Below, piece after piece: positions 51,855-61,621 of a stretch of DNA of 64,000 bases. A program made the translations under genes and the position numbers. Under the pieces are notes generated by a model, which saw only the letters and a list, made by a program, of their open reading frames with translations, was not told where the DNA came from and did no database searches. Each line of letters starts with the position of its first letter. Position 1 is the first letter of the stretch. The DNA is taken from assembly GCA_027484985.1 (NCBI GenBank), contig JAIXRW010000057.1:47441-111440 (forward strand), read 5' to 3'. The stretch is from Rhodobacter sp. (lineage in GTDB: Bacteria; Pseudomonadota; Alphaproteobacteria; Rhodobacterales; Rhodobacteraceae).

Positions 51855-52628
51855 ATGGCTGAACCCATTCTGACCGCACGCGGCCTGACCAAACGTTACG
51901 GGCGCGTGACCGCACTGGATACCTGCGATTTCGACCTGTATCCCGGCGAGATCTTGGCCGTGATCGGCGATAACGGCGCGGGCAAATCGACGCTGATCAA
52001 GGCGCTGTGCGGCGCCGTGACGCCGGACGAGGGCGAGATCAGGCTGGAAGGCAAGGTGGTGAACTTCACCAACCCGATGCAGGCGCGCGATGCCGGTATC
52101 GAGACGGTGTACCAGAACCTTGCGCTGTCGCCCGCCTTGTCGATTGCCGACAACATGTTCATGGGGCGCGAAATCCGCAAACCCGGGATCATGGGGTCGG
52201 TGTTCCGCATGCTGGACCGCGCGGCGATGGAAAAGGTCGCACGCGACAAGCTGACGGAACTGGGACTGATGACGATCCAGAACATCGGGCAGGCGGTGGA
52301 AACCCTGTCGGGTGGCCAGCGGCAGGGCGTGGCCGTGGCGCGGGCGGCGGCCTTCGGGTCGAAGGTCGTGATCATGGACGAACCGACCGCGGCGCTGGGC
52401 GTCAAGGAAAGCCGCCGCGTGCTGGAACTGATTCTGGACGTGAAGAAGCGGGGGCTGCCGATCATCCTGATCAGCCACAACATGCCGCATGTGTTCGAAG
52501 TGGCCGACCGCATCCACGTGCACCGTCTGGGCAAGCGGCTTTGCGTGATCGACCCGAAGAAGCACACTATGTCGGATGCCGTGGCCTATATGACCGGCGC
52601 CAAGGTGCCAGACGAGGTCATGGCCTGA
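51855..52628 (+). CDS. frcA: sugar ABC transporter ATP-binding protein FrcA
   Basis: This 257-residue protein has a single nucleotide-binding domain, unlike RbsA, which has two. Walker A is GDNGAGKST (near residue 38), the signature is LSGGQRQGVAVARA and Walker B is KVVIMDEPTAAL. The switch His lies in LISHNMPHV. One domain per chain is characteristic of FrcA. It is last in frcBCA; the sugar kinase frcK found after frcA in rhizobia is absent here. A strong terminator follows. Confidence 0.94.
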   Translation: MAEPILTARGLTKRYGRVTALDTCDFDLYPGEILAVIGDNGAGKSTLIKALCGAVTPDEGEIRLEGKVVNFTNPMQARDAGIETVYQNLALSPALSIADNMFMGREIRKPGIMGSVFRMLDRAAMEKVARDKLTELGLMTIQNIGQAVETLSGGQRQGVAVARAAAFGSKVVIMDEPTAALGVKESRRVLELILDVKKRGLPIILISHNMPHVFEVADRIHVHRLGKRLCVIDPKKHTMSDAVAYMTGAKVPDEVMA

Positions 52629-52664
52629 CGGTCTGACCGAGGCGCGCCCTTCGGGGGCATTAGG

Positions 52665-52686
52665 GGGGGGCGAAAGCCCCCCTTTT
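52665..52686 (+). terminator. terminator of the frcBCA operon
   Basis: A 7-bp stem (GGGGGGC, GAAA tetraloop, GCCCCCC) is followed directly by TTTT, 36 bases past the frcA stop. It is a textbook intrinsic terminator. The DMT gene converges on it from the right. Confidence 0.85.
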
Positions 52687-52715
52687 CGTTTGATCACGCC
52701 CCAGGCGGTGCGGGG

Positions 52716-53630
52716 TCAGGGTGTCAGGGCCTTGCGCTGGGCGGCGCGGTCCTTGCCCAGTTTGCGTTCGCGCAGGATGATCAGGATGCCTGCGGTAACG
52801 ACGAGCGCCGCGCCCGCCACCGTGGGGGTGGTCGGAACCTCGGCGAAGATGAAATAGCCGATGGCGATGGAAAAGATCATCGAGGCATAGTCGAAGGGGG
52901 CCACCAGCGAGGCATCAGCCTCGCGGTAGCTTGAGGTGAGCAGGATCTGCCCGATCCCACCAAGGATGCCGCAGCCGACCAGCAGGGCAAGTTCGGTCAT
53001 ATCCGGCATGACCCAGCCGAAGGGCAGCGTGACCAGCGACAGCGCCGATGCGGTGGCCGAGAACCAGAACACCACTGTGGCCGTGCGTTCGGTTGCCACC
53101 AGCTTACGCACGAAAACCTGCGCCAGCGCGGCAAAGACCGCGCCGCCGAGCACCAGCATGGCCCCCAGCGCCTCGGTCTGGCCCATGCCGTCGCGCAGCA
53201 CGGTCAGGCGCGGCGACAGCACCACGAGCACCCCCGTCAGGCCAAGGATCACGCAAGAGATGCGGAAGGCGCGCACCTCCTCATTCAGGAACATGGCGGC
53301 GAAAACCACCGTCAGCAGCGGGGCGGCATAGCCGATGGCGGTGACTTCGGGCAGGGGCAGGTAGGCAAGGCCCGCAAAGCCCAGACCCATGGCGATGGTG
53401 CCCGCAAAGCCGCGCCAGACATGGCCCAAGGGGTTGGCGGTGCGAAAGCCAAGCGCCAGTTCCCCGCGCAGGGCCAGCCATGCGACGATGACGGGAATGG
53501 CAAAGAACGACCGGAAGAACACCGCCTGTCCGGCGGGCACATGCTGGGCGGTGGCCTTGATCATCGCGGACATCACGATGAAAACAAGGACGGAACAGAT
53601 TTTCAGCGTGATGCTGCGCAGCGGGCGCAT
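52716..53630 (-). CDS. DMT (EamA) family transporter
   Basis: This 304-residue drug/metabolite transporter has ten predicted helices forming two EamA repeats. The first ends near [28 protein letters not shown] and the second near [26 protein letters not shown]. Such proteins export amino acids or metabolites; the substrate is unknown. The ATG at 53630 gives the proper first helix. It is divergent from the adenine deaminase gene. Confidence 0.9.
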   Translation of the reverse strand: MRPLRSITLKICSVLVFIVMSAMIKATAQHVPAGQAVFFRSFFAIPVIVAWLALRGELALGFRTANPLGHVWRGFAGTIAMGLGFAGLAYLPLPEVTAIGYAAPLLTVVFAAMFLNEEVRAFRISCVILGLTGVLVVLSPRLTVLRDGMGQTEALGAMLVLGGAVFAALAQVFVRKLVATERTATVVFWFSATASALSLVTLPFGWVMPDMTELALLVGCGILGGIGQILLTSSYREADASLVAPFDYASMIFSIAIGYFIFAEVPTTPTVAGAALVVTAGILIILRERKLGKDRAAQRKALTP

Positions 53631-53731
53631 GGAATTCTCGGATTGCGTATCGCAACTATAAGGCGGTTTGCCGGCGCGGGATAGGGCTGGACCCGCCACG
53701 GGGGGCAGGCCATCCTGCAAGGAAAAGGGAG

Positions 53732-55441
53732 ATGCCCATGCCGCCAACCGCCCCGCTGGCCGACCGTATCGAACAGGGCCGTGGCCTTGTGCCCGCCGAT
53801 CTGGTGCTAAAGGGGGGGCGGGTGTTCGATCTTGTCACCGGCGAACTGGTCGAAACCGATGTGGCGATTTGCGGCGATACCATCGTGGGCGTGTTCGGGC
53901 ACTATGCGGGGCGGCGCGAGGTTGATGTTGCGGGCCGCGTGCTTGTGCCGGGGTTCATCGACACGCATCTGCATATCGAAAGCAGCCTTGTCACGCCGTT
54001 CGAATTTGACCGCTGCGTGCTGCCGCGGGGGGTGACGACGGCGATTTGCGACCCGCACGAAATTGCCAATGTCTGCGGGTTGGCGGGGATCGGGTATTTT
54101 CTGGAAGCCTCGGCCCACACGCTGATGGATATCAGGGTGCAACTGTCGTCCTGCGTACCCTCGACCCACATGGAAACCGCAGGCGCGCGGCTTGAGGCGG
54201 CGGATCTGATCCCGCTGATGGACCATCCGCGGGTGATCGGGCTGGCCGAGTTCATGAATTTTCCGGGTGTGCTGCACAGTGATGCGGGCTGCATGGCAAA
54301 GCTTGAGGCCTGGCAGGGGCGGCATATCGACGGGCATGCGCCGCTTTTGCGGGGCAATGACCTGAATGGCTATATCGCCGCCGGAATACGGACCGAGCAT
54401 GAGGCGACGACGGCCGAAGAGGCGCTGGAAAAACTGCGCAAGGGGATGCGGGTCTTGATCCGCGAGGGATCGGTTTCGAAAGATCTGCACGCGCTGGCGC
54501 CGCTGCTGACCGAGCGGTTCTCGCCCTATCTGTGCCTGTGTACCGATGACCGTAACCCGCTTGATATCGCGGAACACGGGCATCTGGACCATATGATCCG
54601 CACGGCGATTGGTCTTGGTGCGCCGCCCCTGGCGGTGTATCGCGCGGCCAGTCTGTCGGCGGCCGAGGCCTTTGGCCTGAAGGATCGCGGGTTGATCGCG
54701 CCGGGGAAACGGGCCGATATCGTGGTGATCGACAGTCTGGACGGGTGCCATGCCAGTGCCGTCTTTGCGGGCGGGCGCGAGGTGACGGATGCGGCCTTTG
54801 CCGCGCGGACCATCGTGCCGCCGGTGGCGCGCCATTCGGTCAAGGCGGGGCGGGTCGAGCCGCAGTATTTCCGCTGCGGGGGGAACAAGGTCGAAACGCC
54901 GGTGATCGGCATCTTGCCGGGCAAGATCATCACCGAATACCTGACCCATGACATCGCGCCCGAGGGTGGCGACAAGCGGCCCGACCTGTCGCGCGATCTG
55001 GTCCGCATCGCGGTGATCGAGCGGCACGGGGTGAACGGCAACCGCGCCACGGGGTTCGTCAAGGGCTTTGGCCTGAAACGGGGGGCCATCGCTTCAACCG
55101 TTTGTCATGATCATCATAACATTGCCGTGGTAGGGGCCGATTATGACGACATGGCCATGGCCGCGAACCGGCTGGGCGAGATCGAAGGGGGCTTTGTGGT
55201 GGTCGAAGGCGGCAAGGTGCTGGCCGAACTGGCGCTGCCCGTGGCGGGGCTGATGAGCCTTGAGCCGTTCGAGGCGGTGCGGGCGCGGCTGGTGGCCCTG
55301 CGGGCGGCGGCGGCATCGGTTGGGGTCGTGCTGGAGGAGCCCTTTTTGCAACTGGCCTTTCTGGCGCTGCCGGTCATTCCGCATCTGAAGATCACCGATC
55401 ACGGCATGGTGGATGTGGACAGGTTCGAGATCATCCCGTGA
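53732..55441 (+). CDS. ade: adenine deaminase
   Basis: This 569-residue adenine deaminase (amidohydrolase) converts adenine to hypoxanthine. The metal motif [21 protein letters not shown], the block [15 protein letters not shown] and the later [11 protein letters not shown] are complete, as is the C-terminal [15 protein letters not shown] second ATG two codons downstream has a better-spaced AAGGGAG and may be the true start. Function fits purine salvage with the adenosine kinase elsewhere in the window. Confidence 0.95.
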   Translation: MPMPPTAPLADRIEQGRGLVPADLVLKGGRVFDLVTGELVETDVAICGDTIVGVFGHYAGRREVDVAGRVLVPGFIDTHLHIESSLVTPFEFDRCVLPRGVTTAICDPHEIANVCGLAGIGYFLEASAHTLMDIRVQLSSCVPSTHMETAGARLEAADLIPLMDHPRVIGLAEFMNFPGVLHSDAGCMAKLEAWQGRHIDGHAPLLRGNDLNGYIAAGIRTEHEATTAEEALEKLRKGMRVLIREGSVSKDLHALAPLLTERFSPYLCLCTDDRNPLDIAEHGHLDHMIRTAIGLGAPPLAVYRAASLSAAEAFGLKDRGLIAPGKRADIVVIDSLDGCHASAVFAGGREVTDAAFAARTIVPPVARHSVKAGRVEPQYFRCGGNKVETPVIGILPGKIITEYLTHDIAPEGGDKRPDLSRDLVRIAVIERHGVNGNRATGFVKGFGLKRGAIASTVCHDHHNIAVVGADYDDMAMAANRLGEIEGGFVVVEGGKVLAELALPVAGLMSLEPFEAVRARLVALRAAAASVGVVLEEPFLQLAFLALPVIPHLKITDHGMVDVDRFEIIP

Positions 55442-55543
55442 CGGGGCGGTGACGCAGGCGTGAACGGCCGTTCGCACGGGCGGGGATGCGGTTTGGCGGG
55501 CTTTCGGGCATAGCAGGACCAGACAGAAAAGGGACGGCGCCGC

Positions 55544-56206
55544 ATGGCGAAGGGAAGATCGATCGCAAAGCGTTTCCGCAGGGGCGTTACCGGCCCGCAG
55601 CCCGAGGGCAAGAAGCGTTTCTCGCAGATACTCGATGCCATCGGGGCCGATGAACGGCGCGAGAGGGTATCTATTTCGGACCTGATGCGCGCGATGGACG
55701 CGCGGGCGGTGGCGGCGCTGATCCTGCTGTTCGCGCTGCCCAATGTGGTGCCCGCGCCGCCCGGAACCTCGGCCATCCTTGGCTTGCCGCTGCTTTACCT
55801 GACAGCGCAGATGATGCTGGGCAAGCTGCCATGGCTGCCCGCCTTTATTGCCGACCGGTCCATGGCGCGGGCCGATTACAGCAATTTCGTAGGCCGTGTG
55901 ACGCCCCTGTTGGCGCGGGCGGAACGGCTGCTCAAACCGCGGCTGCTGTTTCTGACCTCGGGCCGTGTGGAGCGGGTGGTGGGGGGCTTTTGCCTGCTGC
56001 TGGCGCTGGTGCTGGCGCTGCCTATTCCCTTTGGCAACATGCTGCCCGCGCTGGCCATTTCACTTATGGCGCTGGGCGTGCTGGAGCGTGATGGCATCTG
56101 GGTCGTGCTGGGGGCGCTGGTGGGGGCGGGGTCGCTGGTGATCGTGTGGGGCGTTGTCTATGCGCTGACCAAGATCGCCATCTTCGCGCTGCTCAACGCG
56201 TTCTGA
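55544..56206 (+). CDS. ExoD-family exopolysaccharide synthesis protein
   Basis: This 220-residue membrane protein of the ExoD family has about four hydrophobic segments. SISDLMRAMDARAVAALILLFALPNVVPAPPGTSAILGLPL and the later LALPIPFGNMLPALAISLMALGVLERDGIW are family hallmarks. In rhizobia the gene affects exopolysaccharide and alkali tolerance; the molecular role is not settled. It converges with the orphan solute-binding protein across a terminator. Confidence 0.9.
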   Translation: MAKGRSIAKRFRRGVTGPQPEGKKRFSQILDAIGADERRERVSISDLMRAMDARAVAALILLFALPNVVPAPPGTSAILGLPLLYLTAQMMLGKLPWLPAFIADRSMARADYSNFVGRVTPLLARAERLLKPRLLFLTSGRVERVVGGFCLLLALVLALPIPFGNMLPALAISLMALGVLERDGIWVVLGALVGAGSLVIVWGVVYALTKIAIFALLNAF

Positions 56207-56214
56207 GGCCAATC

Positions 56215-56242
56215 AAAAGGGCCCCCGGAACCTCCGGGGGCC
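56215..56242 (-). terminator. bidirectional terminator between exoD-like and SBP genes
   Basis: A 10-bp stem (GGCCCCCGGA with TCCGGGGGCC, 3-base loop, 56220-56242) has a T-run on the minus strand (CTTTTGATT). It lies 43 bases past the SBP stop and 14 past the ExoD-like stop. It fits best as the terminator of the SBP gene. Confidence 0.75.
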
Positions 56243-56284
56243 AAGTTGCGAGATGGTCATGGGAGCATCTCGGGGATCGGGGTT

Positions 56285-57367
56285 TCAGTTCGCGGCGAGC
56301 CACGAATTGAAACGCTCGTTCAGTTCCGAGTCGTGATCGACCCAGAATTCGTAGGACGAGGCGAGCGCGTTCTTCAGGTTCGCTTCGGCGGTGGGCATGT
56401 GCGGGGCCATCTCGGTCTTGCCGTCGTTGAACAGGCCCACGAACTGGCCCGACGATTTGCGCGCGGGGCCGTAGCTGATCCACTTGGCCTGTTCGGCCAG
56501 CGGCTTGGTGCCAGTGGCATAGGCGACATAGGCCTTGGCGGCATCAAGGTTCGGCGTGCCCTTCGGGATCACGAACATGTCGTATTCATAGACCTGACCG
56601 TCCCAGACCACCTGGAAGGGTTTGCCTTCGGTCACGGCGGCGGCGAAGATGCGGCCGTTATAGGCGGTGGTCATGGCAACCTCGCCATCGGCGAGCAGTT
56701 GCGGCGGCTGGGCGCCGGCTTCCCACCAGATCGTGTCGGCCTTGATGGTATCAAGCTTGGCAAAGGCGCGGTCCACACCTTCGGGCGTGTCGAGCGTGGC
56801 ATAAACCTCGGATGCGGGTACGCCATCGGCCATCAGCGCCATTTCAAGGTTGGCCTTGGCGCCTTTGCGCATGCCGCGCTTGCCGGGGAATTTGGTGGTA
56901 TCGAAGAAATCCGCGATGCTGGTGGGCGCGGTCGGGAATTTCGTGCTGTCAAAGGCAAAGACCGTCGAGAAAACGATATTGGCCACACCGCAATCGGTGA
57001 TCGCGCCGGGCAGGAAATCGTCGGTGGCGGGTGTGCCATCGGGCGCTGCGGGCAGCATCGCGGGATCGATCGTTTCAAGCAGGCCTTCGTCGCACATCCG
57101 CACGGCATCGGCATATTCGACATCGGCGACGTCGATGGTGACGTTGCCGGCCTCGACCATGGCCTTGACCGGCGTGGCCGGGTTGTCGGCATCAACCATG
57201 GTGACGGGAATGCCGGTTTCGGCGGTGTAGGGCTTGTTGTAGCCTTCGATCTGGCTGTTGGAATAGGCGCCGCCCCAGGACATGACGGTGACACCCTCGG
57301 CGCTGGCGGCATAGGCGTTCAGCCCCACCAGTGCCGTGGACAGGACGATCAGACGTTTGATGGACAT
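56285..57367 (-). CDS. periplasmic solute-binding protein (PotD-like, orphan)
   Basis: This 360-residue ABC solute-binding protein has a signal peptide of about 1-23 (AYAASA). The type-II fold has TVMSWGGAYSNSQIEGYNKPYTAETGIPV at the start and WWEAGAQPPQLLADGEVAMTTAYNGRIFAA in the middle. These resemble spermidine/putrescine or related cationic-solute proteins. No permease or ATPase gene is adjacent, so it must work with a transporter encoded elsewhere or act alone. Substrate is uncertain. Codon choice is like highly expressed genes. Confidence 0.85.
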   Translation of the reverse strand: MSIKRLIVLSTALVGLNAYAASAEGVTVMSWGGAYSNSQIEGYNKPYTAETGIPVTMVDADNPATPVKAMVEAGNVTIDVADVEYADAVRMCDEGLLETIDPAMLPAAPDGTPATDDFLPGAITDCGVANIVFSTVFAFDSTKFPTAPTSIADFFDTTKFPGKRGMRKGAKANLEMALMADGVPASEVYATLDTPEGVDRAFAKLDTIKADTIWWEAGAQPPQLLADGEVAMTTAYNGRIFAAAVTEGKPFQVVWDGQVYEYDMFVIPKGTPNLDAAKAYVAYATGTKPLAEQAKWISYGPARKSSGQFVGLFNDGKTEMAPHMPTAEANLKNALASSYEFWVDHDSELNERFNSWLAAN

Positions 57368-57533
57368 TCGTGAATTGCTCCCCTGTTTGCGGGCCTGTTG
57401 ATGGTGTCGGCGCACCCGCGCCGCCCTATACCCGCTGTGCCTGATGGTGGCGCAATACGGCTGTCTGTGAAGCGGGCGGCGGGCCCTGCCGGCGGGTTTT
57501 TCGCCGCATGCTTTCAATATGAGAGTGTGTTCC

Positions 57534-57545
57534 CGCCTATAGGCG
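57534..57545. promoter_or_regulatory. 12-bp palindrome upstream of the orphan SBP gene
   Basis: CGCCTATAGGCG is a perfect palindrome in an AT-richer patch 167 bases before the SBP start codon. It could be an operator or part of a promoter. There is no cognate regulator nearby and no defined transcription start. Confidence 0.3.
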
Positions 57546-58045
57546 AAAACATGGGCGTTTTGCTGAAAATTAGGGCAGTTTATGAACATCACGGCTGGGC
57601 CGAGTCGCTGCTGCTAGATCGGCCTTTCGGACATTTGGGGCGCTTGGCGATAGCCGCTGTCGGGCACGCCGGAATGGACAATCTGGACATCGGCATTCTG
57701 CACGCTTTTTTCGGCGGCGGTGATACGGGCCGAGGCCGGAAAATCGTGTCTGCTGTCCACAGGTTCGAAAGCAGCGCCAAAGGGAACGTCCGCAAAAGCG
57801 GGAACGACTTAGCTGATGACGATGCGGATATCGACAAGCACCCGCCAACCCGCGTTCCTGCATGTGCCCAATCTGCCGAAATGCGAGGTTTCGCACGCCA
57901 CGCGCAAAGGGTGGCGTTGCACCCCTAAGTGCGGAACACAGCCGCCGAACCGTCGGTATGGCCCGCTTTTGCAGGGGGGGCAGCAAGATTTTGCCAGCAC
58001 TTGCCCCTTGGACAGCAAGATGAGTGCGGTTTTCCATACCAAAGG

Positions 58046-58067
58046 GAAAAAGCAAGTTGCGCTTGCT
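58046..58067 (-). terminator. minus-strand terminator-like hairpin without an obvious gene
   Basis: On the minus strand a 6-bp stem (AGCAAG with CTTGCT, 5-base loop) is followed by TTTTTCCCTTT. It would end a leftward transcript, but the gene now to its right runs rightward. It may be the relic of a lost gene. Confidence 0.4.
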
Positions 58068-58202
58068 GGAATGTCATCCTAAAGGACAAGGAATTTAATG
58101 AGTGGTTGAGGTGATTGTCGTGCATTTCACGCGGAAGCCAGACCCATTGGTCTGGATCATCGACCTCGGCTGCATTGCCTGCACGATCTGGAGTTAGTCC
58201 TG

Positions 58203-60035
58203 TTGACGCAAAAGACACCCGAACCGCCGGTGCAGTCTGCGTCTGCGCCGCTCAATCACGGCAAGGCCCATGAAGCGCCGCCGCTCGAGTTGATCCGTCG
58301 TGTCGTCGGTGACAATTTTGGCGAACAGAAATGGCTTTATGCGGTTGCAATCATGGCCATGGTTGTCGCGGCCGGATCGACCGCTGCGTCGGCCTATATC
58401 ATGGATGCGATCTTCAGCGTGTTGGCCGGTGCCAAGGACGCCCATGCCCCTTCCGTAGTGACGGCCGTTGTGTTGTGTATCTTTGCCGCGCGCGGGATCG
58501 CAGGCTACGTGCAGCAGGTCACGCTTAGCCGCGCGGGAAACCGTATTGTCGCCAAGTTGCAGCGCCAGATGTTCGACAAGCTGTTGCAGCAGGAGATGGC
58601 GTGGTTCGATGCGACAGATTCGTCGAAAATTCTGGTCCGTGTCACCCAAAGCGCTCGTTCAGCGCGCACCGTGATCGACATTCTTGTGACCTCGGGGGTG
58701 CGCGATACTCTGACGGTGATCGGACTGGCTGGCGTGATGATCTGGCAGAACCCGACCCTGTCAGCCATCTTCCTGATTGTCTTGCCAGTCGCACTTTTCG
58801 GGGTTCGCGCCGTTCTGGGCCGTGTGCGGCTGGTGATGAAGGAAGAATTCGTCTCGATGGCCGAAATCACCAAGGTGGTGCAAGAAACCTCGCTCGGGCT
58901 GCGGGTGATCCGGTCTTTCGGTCTGGAACATCTGATGAGTGCGCGTGTCAGCCAAGCGGCAAGCGATGTCGAGCATCGCGCCAACGCGATTGTCCGACTG
59001 GAAAGCGTGACCGTGCCGATGATGGATATTCTTGCCGGTCTGTCGATCTGCACGGTCGTCTGGGTCAGCGTCTTCGAGGGCCGCGCCGGTAATCCTGATG
59101 CGGCGGGCAAGGTGATGGCGTTCATCACCGCGCTGTTGATGGCCTATGAACCGGCCAAGCGGCTGTCACGCGTGCGCGTCACCTTGGAATCGGCCATGGT
59201 CGGGGTTCGAATGATGCTTTCGATCCTTGATCGGCCCGATGCGATGATCGACCGGCCTGATGCGCGCCCCTTGGTTTGCACCAAGGGCAAGGTCGCCTTT
59301 CGCAACGTCACTTTTGGCTACCAGAACCGCCGCGATGTGCTGAAAAACCTGTCGATCGATTTCACGCCCGGCAAGATCACCGCAATCGTCGGCCCCTCGG
59401 GTGGGGGGAAATCGACGGTGATGAGCCTTCTGCTTCGGGTCTATGATCCGTTGGAGGGATCGGTCGAAATTGACGGGATGGACCTGCGCGGCGTGACCCG
59501 CGCTTCGTTGCGCGACTGCATCGCCTATGCGGGTCAAGCGACCTTTCTGTTCGGGACCACTGTGCGCGAAAATCTTCGTATGGGCCGCGCCGATGCGACC
59601 GATGCTGAAATCGAGCAGGCTGCCCATACCGCGCAGGCGCATGATTTCATCATGGCCTTACCGCAGGGATATGACACTCAGGTCGGCGAAAATGGCGCGC
59701 GCCTGTCAGGTGGACAGCGCCAGCGCCTTTCGCTGGCCCGGGCCGTATTGAAAGACGCGCCGATCCTGCTGATGGACGAGGCGACGAGTGCGCTTGACAA
59801 CAAGTCAGAGGGTCTGGTGCGTGATGCCATCGTTGCGGCCACCCGTGGGCGCACCACGATCCTGATCGCGCATCGCCTTTCAACCGTGCTGGCGGCCGAT
59901 GAAGTTGTCTATATCGAGGCTGGACGCGTGGTTGAACGGGGTCCTTTGGCTGAACTGATGGGCGGTGATACGCGTTTTGCCGCCATGTTCGGCGCGGAAG
60001 CCCGGCAGAAAGAGGCGCCAGCCCATGCAAGCTGA
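58203..60035 (+). CDS. ABC exporter, fused permease and ATPase (MsbA-like)
   Basis: This 610-residue half-transporter has a six-helix exporter domain (about 45-320) and an ATPase domain (about 350-600). The ATPase shows Walker A GPSGGGKST (about 396-404), signature LSGGQRQRLSLARA (about 501) and Walker B ILLMDEATSALD (about 520). Translation begins at TTG 58203, since GGAG lies nine bases upstream and the first in-frame ATG is inside helix 1. It probably flips a lipid-linked glycan or lipid as a homodimer. It opens a four-gene run with sulfotransferase, methyltransferase and WbsX genes. Lower G+C at third positions than neighbours suggests acquisition. Confidence 0.92.
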   Translation: MTQKTPEPPVQSASAPLNHGKAHEAPPLELIRRVVGDNFGEQKWLYAVAIMAMVVAAGSTAASAYIMDAIFSVLAGAKDAHAPSVVTAVVLCIFAARGIAGYVQQVTLSRAGNRIVAKLQRQMFDKLLQQEMAWFDATDSSKILVRVTQSARSARTVIDILVTSGVRDTLTVIGLAGVMIWQNPTLSAIFLIVLPVALFGVRAVLGRVRLVMKEEFVSMAEITKVVQETSLGLRVIRSFGLEHLMSARVSQAASDVEHRANAIVRLESVTVPMMDILAGLSICTVVWVSVFEGRAGNPDAAGKVMAFITALLMAYEPAKRLSRVRVTLESAMVGVRMMLSILDRPDAMIDRPDARPLVCTKGKVAFRNVTFGYQNRRDVLKNLSIDFTPGKITAIVGPSGGGKSTVMSLLLRVYDPLEGSVEIDGMDLRGVTRASLRDCIAYAGQATFLFGTTVRENLRMGRADATDAEIEQAAHTAQAHDFIMALPQGYDTQVGENGARLSGGQRQRLSLARAVLKDAPILLMDEATSALDNKSEGLVRDAIVAATRGRTTILIAHRLSTVLAADEVVYIEAGRVVERGPLAELMGGDTRFAAMFGAEARQKEAPAHAS

Positions 60036-61563
60036 CACCCCGCCTGAAGGGATGACGAATGGCGTGGCAGGGCCGCGTTCGCACCTGCGTCCGGCTGTGT
60101 TCCTGCATATCCAGAAAACTGCCGGAACGTCGATCCAGCGCATGGCCTATGACCTTTATGGCGCCGGGAATGTCATCAGCCATGGCGATTACGAACAGCT
60201 GAAAATTCCGGGCTGCGCCCAAAAAGCCTTTGCCTCGGGCCATTTCGGCTTTGAATTCGCCCGCCGCCTGATGCCGGGGCGCTATAGCTTTACCTTCCTG
60301 CGCGACCCGCAGCAGCGCATCGTGTCGCTGTATCACTATTTCCGTGGCGCGACCGAGGTCGAGACCGAGCTGTTCAACAGCGCGCGCATCTATGACCTGC
60401 CCGATTTCCTGCGTTTTTGCATCGAAAAGGGCTATCTGTTGCATGTGCGGGACCATCAGGTGTTTCAGATCGCCTATGGCTTCGGCTCGCGCTATGTTCT
60501 GGGCCGGACCTTGACCGCCGCTCAGCTTGACCCCGCCCATATGCTGGAAGTGGCAAAGCGCAACCTGTTCGCTTTTGACCATGTCGGGCTGGTCGAAACC
60601 TTTGACAGCGACGTCCGTGCCGTGTTCCGCGCCCTTGGGGCCGCGCATGTGACCGTCGAGCGGTCGAATGTGTCAAAGCGGTCTGGCGCCGATATACCGC
60701 GTGCGGCAATCCCCCTTTTGGAGGATTTGACCCGGCATGACCAGCCGTTCTATGACTATGCTGTTTCGGTGCGCGACAGCATCAACGATGCGGCGCCCCC
60801 TCTCGGATCGGCCGATATGCCCCTGCGCGCCCGGATCAAGCAAGCGGTCAGCCGAATCGTACCTTTGCGCCCGGCACCGGTGGTCGAGCCGGTCATGATC
60901 CAGCCGCTGCGCGAGCGGATCTTTATCACCGGAACTGGCCGCGCGGGCATGTCCTTTCTGGTGCAGTTGTTGACCGCGCTGGGGCTTGATACCGGATTTG
61001 GCGATGGTGCCGCCGCGCCTGCCGGTACGACGGGCCTAGCCGCAGGTTTTGATGACCGGATTCGAGCCGGTTTCGACCATGATCCCTTTGGCTATGACAA
61101 TCCACGCATCGTCAAATCCGGCCTTCTGTGCGATCGGCTGGATGACGTGCTTGATGCCGGTATCCGCATCGCGCATCTGCTGATACCGGTCCGCGATTTG
61201 CGGCAGGCCGCCGACAGCCGCAGGCGGGTTCAGGCGACAAGTGCCGCCCCAACCCTCCGCACGCCCGTGCCGGGCGGATTATGGGGCACTGCCAACCCTG
61301 CCGAGCAAGAGGCCGTTCTGGCCGAGAAATTCCTGAAACTGGTCGAGGCCGCCGCCCGTCGCGGTGTTCCGATGACCTTTTTGTCCTTTCCGCGTATGGT
61401 GCGCGATGCCGCCTATGCCCATGCCAGCCTGCAGCACCTGTTCCCCGAGGTCACGCGCGATGCGTTCGACCGCGCGTTCCAACGGACAGCGCGGCCTGAC
61501 TGGGTGCACGAGGCTGCTGGTGCCGGCGCGATGCCTGCCTTTGTGCCAAATCCCGTGACGTAA
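60025..61563 (+). CDS. two-module sulfotransferase-like protein
   Basis: This 512-residue protein has two P-loop modules. Module 1 (about 22-260) is a Sulfotransfer_2-type domain with the PAPS 5' loop FLHIQKTAGTS (26-36) and the 3' motif RDPQQRIVS (93-101). Module 2 (about 297-500) has its own loop ITGTGRAGMS (301-310) and VRDLRQAADSR (389-399), resembling a second PAPS-binding site. A Pro-rich linker (about 260-296) joins them. The ATG at 60025 has AGAGG nine bases upstream and overlaps the ABC gene by 11 bases. It probably sulfates a surface glycan; whether module 2 is catalytic is unknown. Confidence 0.8.
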   Translation: MQADTPPEGMTNGVAGPRSHLRPAVFLHIQKTAGTSIQRMAYDLYGAGNVISHGDYEQLKIPGCAQKAFASGHFGFEFARRLMPGRYSFTFLRDPQQRIVSLYHYFRGATEVETELFNSARIYDLPDFLRFCIEKGYLLHVRDHQVFQIAYGFGSRYVLGRTLTAAQLDPAHMLEVAKRNLFAFDHVGLVETFDSDVRAVFRALGAAHVTVERSNVSKRSGADIPRAAIPLLEDLTRHDQPFYDYAVSVRDSINDAAPPLGSADMPLRARIKQAVSRIVPLRPAPVVEPVMIQPLRERIFITGTGRAGMSFLVQLLTALGLDTGFGDGAAAPAGTTGLAAGFDDRIRAGFDHDPFGYDNPRIVKSGLLCDRLDDVLDAGIRIAHLLIPVRDLRQAADSRRRVQATSAAPTLRTPVPGGLWGTANPAEQEAVLAEKFLKLVEAAARRGVPMTFLSFPRMVRDAAYAHASLQHLFPEVTRDAFDRAFQRTARPDWVHEAAGAGAMPAFVPNPVT

Positions 61564-61621
61564 CCGGAACCCGTTGCAAGCGGACCGCGCCGACAGACCA
61601 GCGAGTAGAAGGAAAGAACCA

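Larger units (their letters stand above)
57368..58202. other. 835-bp gene-poor region before the glycan cassette
   Basis: No convincing gene is seen in any frame; the longest open frames lack recognisable domains or start signals. The left part contains the SBP promoter area, with a perfect CGCCTATAGGCG palindrome at 57534-57545. The middle has mixed base composition, less G-rich than the rest of the window. Near 58046-58067 is a minus-strand terminator-like hairpin. It could be the remains of a displaced gene or an insertion scar. Confidence 0.6.

Noticed and set aside
53732..55441. Purine riboswitch before adenine deaminase
   Set aside because: The 101-bp leader shows no purine-riboswitch helix pattern, and such riboswitches are not expected in this lineage.
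57398..57928. Open frame on the plus strand in the gene-poor stretch
   Set aside because: It has no recognisable domain, begins inside the upstream region of a minus-strand gene and lacks a ribosome-binding site. Composition does not look like coding sequence here.
57570..58055. Open frame on the minus strand, arginine- and cysteine-rich
   Set aside because: Its first codons fall in the T-tract of a terminator-like hairpin, and the amino-acid content looks like a frame shadow. There is no family match by eye.
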